Assembly (NCBI RefSeq): GCF_020379485.1
Contig: NC_063450.1
Span: 28,682,137-28,746,136, forward strand
DNA from: Brassica napus
Lineage: Eukaryota; Streptophyta; Magnoliopsida; Brassicales; Brassicaceae
Reading direction: 5' to 3'
Length of the DNA: 64,000 nt
The translations under genes were made by a program, and so were the position numbers. The notes under the pieces are model-generated. The model was not told where the DNA came from, did not search any database, and saw only the letters and a list, made by a program, of their open reading frames with translations. Below are positions 57,387 to 64,000 of the stretch, in pieces; the first letter of the stretch is position 1; each line of letters opens with the position of its first letter.

Positions 57387-59030
57387 CTTGAGTGTAACTG
57401 CGGTGCCTGTCCTTTCTTGTTGCTGCTGCTACTGGTTGTTACTATTATTGTCGTCTTATATAATCAAGGAGACTAATGGTAGATAAGATTAAGACGATGA
57501 TGATTGTTTGTATTAGTTTTTGGATTTTAGATTTTGGTTTTAGATTTTGGTTTTTGGTTTTTAGCTTTTAGATTTTGGTTTTTGATTTTTACCTTTTAGT
57601 TTTGGTTTTTGGTTTTTGGTTTTTAGATTTTGGTTTTGTTGTATTCTTAGTTTTTTTTATAAAATAAGCAATACATTGTTTTAAAATAATAATTTTTAAA
57701 ACAATTACCATTAAAATTTATCAAAATATAGTGGATGTTATTTAAAATAAAAACATTACCAGGTTTTAAATTATTTTGTTTTTAAGTGTTATACTTAAAT
57801 ATAATTAATAAAATATTTATAAATTATAAAAATTAAATATTTTAAAATTTTGAAACTATTTATAAATTTTATTACATGAAATATTTTTCGTTTTTTAGAA
57901 ATTGAATGGCTATTTTTCAAATTAATATAATATATTTCATTAATAAAATATTTTATAATTTTTAGTTGTCCTTTAGTATGTATAATAAAATTATTCAATA
58001 ATTTATTTATAGATATTAATAATTAATTGTTTACAACTAATACTAAAATTATCTATATTTATTTACATATATGGAACACATAAATTATTTTACATTAATG
58101 TTAAATGATAAAAAAATTGTATGGGAATTTTATCTTTATGAAAATATTATTTACTTAATTATTAATTAATTAAAATATAGTATTTTATAAAAAAATAAAC
58201 AAAATTTGTTTTTATATTGAAAACCCACAAAAGTTGGTTTTTGGTTTTTTTTTCACAAATTGGTTGAAATTTTGAAAAACTAGTTTTCCTAAATTTTAAG
58301 GAATCTATTTGTTAAAAAACTTGATTGGCAAGTGAAATGATTTTTACAAAAACAAAAACTAAAAGTTAAAACTTGATTGGATCAAAAACCAAAAACTAAA
58401 ACAAAAACTATAAACAATCAAACCTCGTGAATCGTAGAGAAGCGCAGAGGGGTTAGTTTTGTCAACAACTCACGAGATCGTGTGAAGCTTGGGATTGTCG
58501 AATCTTTTTTTCTTTCTTGGGAATATCACTATCTCTACAGAATTTACAACTCTTATTTAAAAAATAATAAAAAGGCTTTCCTATTCGTTACGCCATATAT
58601 TTAAACTTTTTTTTGATTAATGAAGAAAAATGGACAATTGCAAATCTTTTTCATTTTACAATCTCCAAATACTAATTTTCTATAGAGTTTGGAATTTACT
58701 GGGTTATTAGAAAAATGTTTGAGGACGTGGTGAGTAGTAACGAAAAGGAAAGGGGTTAGGAATAAGAAGAAGCGTGTTTGGCGTGGTGGTTACACGACTC
58801 TGTCAGCTCCCGCCACGTGCCATCATCCACCTCCACTGTTTTCACCTAACCGGGGCGCACGACGGACTTAAAGACCGGCTTTTTGTCTCCAAAGTCTTTA
58901 TAGTTGTGTTCCTTAATAGTAGCTCTCAATTTGCAGTAACTAACCACTTTCTGTTTTAAATCTACATTATAATAATAGAGCAGTTGCATCAAATCCTGAT
59001 ACGACACGTCAGCATACCTAAAAAAGGTAC
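57387..59030. other. NRAMP4 upstream region and spacer left of the HOS15 fragment
   Basis: The NRAMP4 leader and promoter occupy the first hundred bases or so. Most of the rest is the AT-rich inverted-repeat element at 57501-58420. From 58430 to 59030 I see no WD40-coding exon, although the missing HOS15 exons would be expected here on the minus strand. The frame at 58774-58959 has no known domain. Confidence 0.5.
57501..58420. repeat. AT-rich inverted-repeat element with TTTTGGTTTT arms
   Basis: The left end TGATTGTTTGTATTAGTTTT pairs with the right end, reversed, TGATTGTTTATAGTTTTTG. The arms are low-complexity: repeats of GATTTTGGTTTTTAG-type words on the left and their complement (AAAAACCAAAAACTAAAA) on the right. 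No target duplication was found, so class and exact ends are uncertain. It starts about 115 bases upstream of the NRAMP4 ATG. Confidence 0.6.
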
Positions 59031-59669
59031 CTCAGAGGTATGTCCTTCCAGAATCCTAACATCAGAATTAGGAATTTGAGACGGCAGAGATGTAGGAGTC
59101 ATGGTGATATCCATAAGTTCTGCAGCAGTTCAAATCAAATAAAATTAAACAGATATTAGTATCTGGATTACAAAATGTTATTCTCACATATGATTCATCC
59201 CACAAAAGTTTCAACAATAAAAACACAGAAAAACAAACTATGAAGACCGACCCGAAGAACGGCCATGCTCTTCATCTCCAGCGTTTTCTTTCTCACTTTG
59301 GTCAATAGCCATGTCCCTATCACCATCTCCAAGCTGCTTTTCATGGGCCCTTTCCCTCTCTATCTTCTCGCTTTCCCTCTCTAATTTCAGTCTCTCCCTC
59401 TCCAATGTTTCCCGTTCAATCCTCTCCCTTTGCCTTTTTCGCTCCTTGTGTTTCTCATGCCCATCCTTTTCCCTGACTCGGCTGCGAGCTCCATCATGGT
59501 CTCGTTCAACCTCCTTGTCATTTTCTTTAGATCTTTCTCTGTTCTTGTCCTCCTTATCCCTCTCTTTCCTCTTCATCTCCCTCAGCATCACCTGCAACTC
59601 GTTTACATCCTTTGAGATTAGATCCAACGGTTGAAAGAATGAGAAATCCTCGTCAATGTCCGCTGCCCC
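59031..59669 (-). pseudogene. HOS15: HOS15 fragment: linker exons only, WD40 part missing
   Basis: Two exons on the minus strand match the charged linker of Arabidopsis HOS15 (At5g67320). Exon a is about 59252-59669, reading IDEDFSFFQPLDLISKDV and then a long Lys/Arg/Glu-rich stretch with EKQLGDGDRDMAIDQ. Exon b is about 59031-59119, reading ELMDITMTPTSLPSQIPNSD then VRILEGHTSE. Splice-like sites flank both. HOS15 is a LisH/WD40 nuclear corepressor acting with histone deacetylases in cold and ABA responses. The WD40 repeats should follow exon b, but none are visible before NRAMP4, and a CACTA element starts 23 bases beyond exon a, in the upstream intron. The LisH-coding 5' part could lie beyond the window. 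A functional HOS15 copy probably exists elsewhere in this genome. Confidence 0.82.
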
Positions 59670-59724
59670 CTGCTACGAGTAACACAGCAAAACACTACAA
59701 GAAAGCACGCTATATTCCGACAGA

Positions 59725-60170
59725 CAACAAAGTCGTCAGACGAATTTGACGATTTTCCAACGGCATTCCGACGAAAACAAAAAATACTACTTCGTCGGAA
59801 ATTCGTCGGAATATACCGACGACTTTCCGACTAAAGAGTGTGCGTCGGTATATACCGACGCAATTCCGACGACATTCCGATTAAATATATAACCGTTACG
59901 TTCGTTGGAAATTCGTCGGTATATACCGACGACTTTCCGACGACATTACGATCAATAATATAACCGTCGCTGTCGTCGGAAGTTCGTCGGTATATACCGA
60001 CGAATTTCTGACGAACCTTTTGACTGTTGCCGACAAATACATATGACCATTTTATAGTCGTTGAGATAGGAAAATACCGACGGAATTCCGACGGATATGA
60101 CCGTTAGGGTCATCGGAATTCCGTCGGAATGTCGTCGGAATTCCGTCGGAATGTCGTCGGACTGCCGTAA
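59725..60170. repeat. CACTA subterminal repeat array (CGTCGG / CCGACG)
   Basis: Dozens of direct and inverted CCGACGA-type words occur here. Four palindromes are seen: CGTCGGTATATACCGACG at 59843-59860, 59914-59931 and 59985-60002, and a close variant (CGTCGGAATATACCGACG) at 59804-59821. The last three start 71 bases apart. In En/Spm such arrays bind the TNPA-type protein; the role here is by analogy. Confidence 0.88.
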
Positions 60171-60177
60171 GCAATTT

Positions 60178-60263
60178 CCCATAAATACAACCTCTCCTCA
60201 TTCAACTCATTCACTCCTTATTCTCTCCTCACTCTCTCTAATAACAACAATTCCGAGAAAATC
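60178..60263 (+). promoter_or_regulatory. Candidate core promoter and leader of the CACTA transposase gene
   Basis: An ATAAATA box near 60181-60187 is followed by a pyrimidine-rich leader without ATG, up to the ATG at 60264. Confidence 0.5.
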
Positions 60264-63200
60264 ATGTCTTCAGGAGTTTATTATCGTTCGTGGATGGATA
60301 AACCTCATATGGATCCCAACACCAATTTACTTACGGAAGAATACGTTCAAGGGATTAAAGAATTCATGAAGCTTGTTGAACAGCAACCGGATGCAAAAAC
60401 CGGTATGTTAAGATGTCTCTGCTCTACTTGCAATAATAATAGGATTATAAGAGAATTTGAAGTTTGGACTCATTTGTATATGAGAGGATTTTCACGTAAT
60501 TATAAAGCTTGATATCTTTATGAGGAAACTGGTTATGAATATGGTAGTACTAGCGAACCTCAGCCCGTTAGCTAACCTCAGCCTGATATTAGGTTAGAAG
60601 AACCTATAATGAATATAGATTATGGTGTAGGTACTGTGCAGATGGTACATGATCATTATAGAGGGGAAGAACCAAATCCCGAATCTATGAGATGTTTTGA
60701 CATGTTGGATGCCGGAAAACAACCTTTATATAAAGGTTGTAGAGATGGTCATTCACCCTTATCATCTGCAACTAGATTGATGGGTATTAAGACAGACTAT
60801 AATTTGGCTGAAGAATGTGTGGATGCGATTACTGATTGATTTTGTCAAAGGTATTCTACCTGAGGATAATCTTGCACCGGGTTCATACTACAAGGTACAG
60901 AAACTTGTTGCGGGTCTTCAACTACCGTACGAAGTGATAGATGTATGTATTGACAACTGCATGATCTACTGGGGAGCGGATAAGGAACGGAATAACTGCA
61001 AATTTTGTTGGAAACCTCGTTATCAGGAGACAAGGGGAAGAGTTCCGATCCCGTTCAAAAGATTGTGGTATTTGCCTTTGACGGAAAGATTGCAGAGGTT
61101 GTATCAGTGTGAGCGCACAGCAAAAGCAATGAGATGGCATGCAGAGCATTCCACAAATGGTGAGATTAGACATCCTTCAGATGCGAAGACTTGGAAACAT
61201 TTCCAGTCAACATATCCAGAATTTGCGGAAGAGAGAAGAAATGTTTATCTTGGATTATGTACTGATGGTTTCAGCCCATTTGGAAAGAGTGGAAGACATT
61301 ATTCTTTATGGCCAGTTATTGTGACACTGTACAACTTACCGCCAAGCTTGTGCATGCGACGAGAGTTTTTGTTCCTCTCAATTCTCGTCCCCGGGCCAGA
61401 GCATCCTAAGAGATCACTAGACGTGTTTCTTCAACAACTGATATATGAGTTACAACAACTATGAGCGCATGGTTTTGAGACATACGATGTTTCGTGCAAA
61501 GAAAACTTTTATATGCGGGCAGTACTTATGTGGACAATAAGTGACTTTCCAGCATATGGTATGTTATCCGGATGGACAACACATGGGAGGCTATCATGTC
61601 CATATTGTCAAGATGACACAGATGCTTTCCAACTAAAGCACGGAAGGAAAATGTGTTGGTTTGACTGTCACAGAAGATTTCTACCACCTGATCATCCATA
61701 CCGTAGGAGTAAGACTTTGTTTACGAAGAACAAGCAGGTGTTTGATGGTCCACCTGAGGAAGTTAGTGGGAAAAATTTGTGGAAGCAGTTGAGGGATTTT
61801 GGTGCAGGTAGGACGCCAGACATAGGTGGACATGAAAACATTCGAGTCGATGCGGTTGGAGAGCTACATAACTGGCACAAAAAAAGTATTTTCTGGGATC
61901 TGCCATATTGGGAGGATCATCTATTGCGGCATAATTTAGATGCCATGCATTTCGAGAAGAACTTTTTCGACAATCTGATGAACACAATCCTTAACAACCA
62001 AGGTAAAACGAAGGATAATTTGAAGTCAAGGTTGGATTTAGTCGATATCTGTGATCGTTCTGAACTTCACGTTGATGAGAACGGTACGGTCCCTTTTCCC
62101 ATTTATCGGCTGGATGGTGCTGAAAAAGAAGAATTCTTTGGTTGGATTACAGATAGAGTGAAATTTCCAGACGGTTATTCATCAAATTTGCGAAACTGCG
62201 TTGATAGAAGCGAAGGAAAGTTTATTGACTTGAAGAGTCATGATTGTCATGTAATTATGCGGTGCGTCCTTCCGTTTTCTTTTTCCGCACTATTGCCACG
62301 TAATGTTCATGAAGCAATTGCAGGTATAAGTGTTTTTTTCCGCGATTTATGCACCAGAGCAGTGACTGCAGAGGGTATTAGTAATCTGAAGGCAAATATA
62401 CCAGTCAGCATGTGCAACCTCGAGAAGATATTTCCTCCATCATTCTTTGATGTAATGGAACATCCTGCTATTCATCTCGCAAGAGAATTGGAACTTGGTG
62501 GTCCTGTGCAATACCGATGGATGTATCTTTTTGAGCGTTATATGCATCATCTGAAGAAGAAGGTCAAAAATTTAAGCAAGGTGGAAGGATCTATAGTCGC
62601 CCAGGTGATCAATGTAGAAACTGCAATATTTGGTGACAATTATTTTCCATCAGAAGTGCATACAAAAAACCGAAGACCTGCTCGGCATGATGACAGAGGG
62701 GAGATGGCAACATATCATGTTACTGTCCCAAGCATGTTCACGGAAATAGGACGACTTGGTGGAAAACCCACGAAGTGGAGACTTACGGAGACTAAGCACG
62801 CTCATTTGCAAACATATTTGCTCACCAACTGTGAAGATGTTCTACAATATGAGAGGTAAAAATAGTTATTCATTTAAATTTATTGATTAATATTCAATAA
62901 TTTTATTTTATATTGATAATATCTTTTTATATAGTGTTTATATGGCAGAGTTGCGTATGACTCACATGCATGCGACAGAAGATGAGCTTCAACAACTCAG
63001 ACATAACGGATTTGCTGCATGACTTCTAGGGGTGTTCAATCCGGTAAAACCGAACAAATTAGAACCGAACCGAACCGAAATAGAAAAAATGGTTTGGATT
63101 TGGTAGTATCGAATATACCGAATGGATGTCATTTTTAAGAAACTGTGGTATATGGATATGGTTTGGTATATAAACCGATCAAACCGAATAAACCGATCAA

Positions 63201-64000
63201 TTAAAATATAAAGTATAAGTATATGTAAATTATATAATATAATTAATAATATATACCTAATTTATTTTATTGGTATGATCTTCCAACTTAAATGTTTATT
63301 TTAGTTATTTAATATTTTATTTTAAGTTCAAATTTTTTTTATCAAATTAAAAAAAAATATTTTTTACTTTTTTGTTTAATAGTATTATGGATTACTGATA
63401 TTTCTTACTTTTATTCTATAAAACTATTACTGTTATTAAATAAATATGTTTACTAATTATTTAAATAGTAAAATAAAAAATAGATTATTTAAAAACCAAA
63501 ATATCGCCATGTTATAATTAAATTTAAAGCCGATATCTAATCTTATAAAGTAAAATTCACAAAATATTTTAAAAGATAAATATATTTACGGTTTTTTGGT
63601 ATAAAACCGAATAAACCGAATAAACCGAAAATCGACGGTATATAAACCGAACCAAACCATATTAAATATGGTTTTAGTATGGTAGATATTTTTTATAAAC
63701 CGAAACACCGAAAAACCAAAAAAGCCGAACCGAAACCGAATCGATATCCGGATTGAACACCCCTAATGGCTTCTTAGTTATGTGAGTCATATATCATATT
63801 ACCCTATGCATATGATTAGTTTATATTTAATATAAAGTAATTAATTTTTCACTCATATATATATTTTTTTAATTTATAGGTGAAAGATAGTTTGGCCAGA
63901 GGTTTTGTGTTCGATGATTGGATACGCAAATTTGTGCGGGGACCAAACTATATGGTCAAATCATATCCAAAATATTGTACGCGAGGATATGCATTCACAA
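60264..64000 (+). pseudogene. TNP2-type CACTA transposase, decayed, partial at the window edge
   Basis: The start at 60264 (MSSGVYYRSWMDKP) gives a transposase-associated domain with CLCSTCNN and FEVWTHLYMRGF. A TNP2 domain follows in pieces: LPYEVIDVCIDNCMIYWG with CKFCWKPRY (60900-61030), DGFSPFGK (61265-61290), then 61513-62859 with SDFPAYGMLSGWTTHGRL, CPYCQDD and HNLDAMHFEKNFFDN. Damage: TGA at 60510, TAA near 60573, a 4-base TGAT duplication near 60837 that shifts the frame, TGA at 61462-61464, and TGA at 63020-63022 next to a hAT insertion. After an intron of about 100 bases the frame resumes at 63882 (DSLARGFVFDDWIRKF) and runs off the window. The intact enzyme would cut and join the CACTA ends. 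Confidence 0.9.
63027..63764. mobile_element. Non-autonomous hAT-type element nested in the CACTA transposase, copy 2 of the CCGAA/TTCGG family
   Basis: The ends TAGGGGTGTTCAATCCGG (63027-63044) and CCGGATTGAACACCCCTA (63747-63764) are perfect inverted copies over 18 bases. The 8 bases outside are ATGACTTC (63019-63026) and ATGGCTTC (63765-63772), agreeing at 7 of 8. Removing the insertion and one duplication restores a TNP2-like reading (GFAAWLLSYV) across the junction, so the element landed in a coding exon. The 738-base inside has no coding frame and is related, in opposite orientation, to 2354-2747. Confidence 0.92.

Larger units (their letters stand above)
59693..64000 (+). mobile_element. 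CACTA (En/Spm) DNA transposon, left end, running off the window
   Basis: It begins CACTACAAGAAAGC, the CACTA-type terminal inverted repeat, 23 bases from the HOS15 exon acceptor. About 450 bases of subterminal repeats built from CGTCGGAATT and CCGACGAA words follow, then a short leader with an ATAAATA box and a TNP2-type transposase region. The other end is beyond the window, so the target duplication cannot be checked; the three bases before the element are AAA. Stops and frameshifts show this copy is non-autonomous. A hAT-type element is nested at 63027-63764. Confidence 0.92.

Noticed and set aside
59311..59634. Serine/leucine-rich plus frame of 107 residues
   Set aside because: It is the antisense shadow of the HOS15 charged linker, which matches a known protein on the minus strand.
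59804..60170. Regular palindromic repeats that could be mistaken for a CRISPR-like array
   Set aside because: They are CACTA subterminal repeats beside a CACTA terminal sequence and a TNP2 transposase in a plant genome. Spacers are not unique sequences of constant length.
1..64000. tRNA, rRNA or other structured RNA genes
   Set aside because: I looked for tRNA-type B-box words and obvious cloverleaf arms by eye and found none I could support. A tRNA-scanning program would be decisive.

Overview
This window is plant nuclear DNA from a Brassicaceae species, most likely a Brassica or a close relative. The genes have plant introns, AT-rich spacers surround them, and each intact gene reads as a close relative of an Arabidopsis thaliana gene. 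From left to right the genes correspond to At5g67420 (LBD37), At5g67411 (GRAS), At5g67410 (Ada1/Tad1-like), At5g67390, At5g67385 (NCH1), At5g67360 (ARA12/SBT1.7), At5g67350, At5g67340 (PUB2), At5g67330 (NRAMP4) and At5g67320 (HOS15). This is the distal end of Arabidopsis chromosome 5 in reverse order, part of ancestral crucifer block X. The Arabidopsis names come from recalled protein sequences, not from a search. Counterparts of At5g67400, At5g67380 and At5g67370 were not seen, which fits gene loss after the Brassica whole-genome triplication.

Layout: 1-5450 is AT-rich and holds a LINE 3' fragment and a hAT-type element. LBD37 is at 5650-6513. A Copia retrotransposon with two 326-bp LTRs fills 7379-12340. 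From 12391 to 18694 there are repeats, among them a hAT element with a perfect 8-bp target duplication, a short LINE-like retroposon with an 18-bp duplication, and a Mutator-type inverted-repeat element with a telomere-like core. The GRAS gene (20549-22221) and the Ada1-like gene (23070-23945) follow, then a decayed RPA/DUF223 gene and about 5 kb of spacer with a 32-base C run, a Stowaway MITE and another telomere-like tract. At5g67390-like (31750-32359) and NCH1 (33203-35419, minus) come next, then an older rearranged LTR element (36797-38804). A copy of one hAT-type family lies on each side of the subtilase gene (43604-45886). The At5g67350-like gene, PUB2 (minus) and NRAMP4 (minus) follow. 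The right end is a HOS15 fragment on the minus strand, with a CACTA (En/Spm) element starting in the intron upstream of its first visible exon and running off the window. That CACTA element carries a decayed TNP2-type transposase that is itself split by a nested hAT-type insertion.

The genes are independent housekeeping, signalling and transport genes (nitrogen-responsive repression, SAGA, blue-light chloroplast movement, seed-coat subtilase, E3 ligase, vacuolar metal export). Nothing suggests they form one pathway. I see no undescribed biological system. The most informative material is the transposon archaeology: several insertions can be resolved to the base by their target duplications, one nested insertion can be ordered in time, and HOS15 has been broken here.
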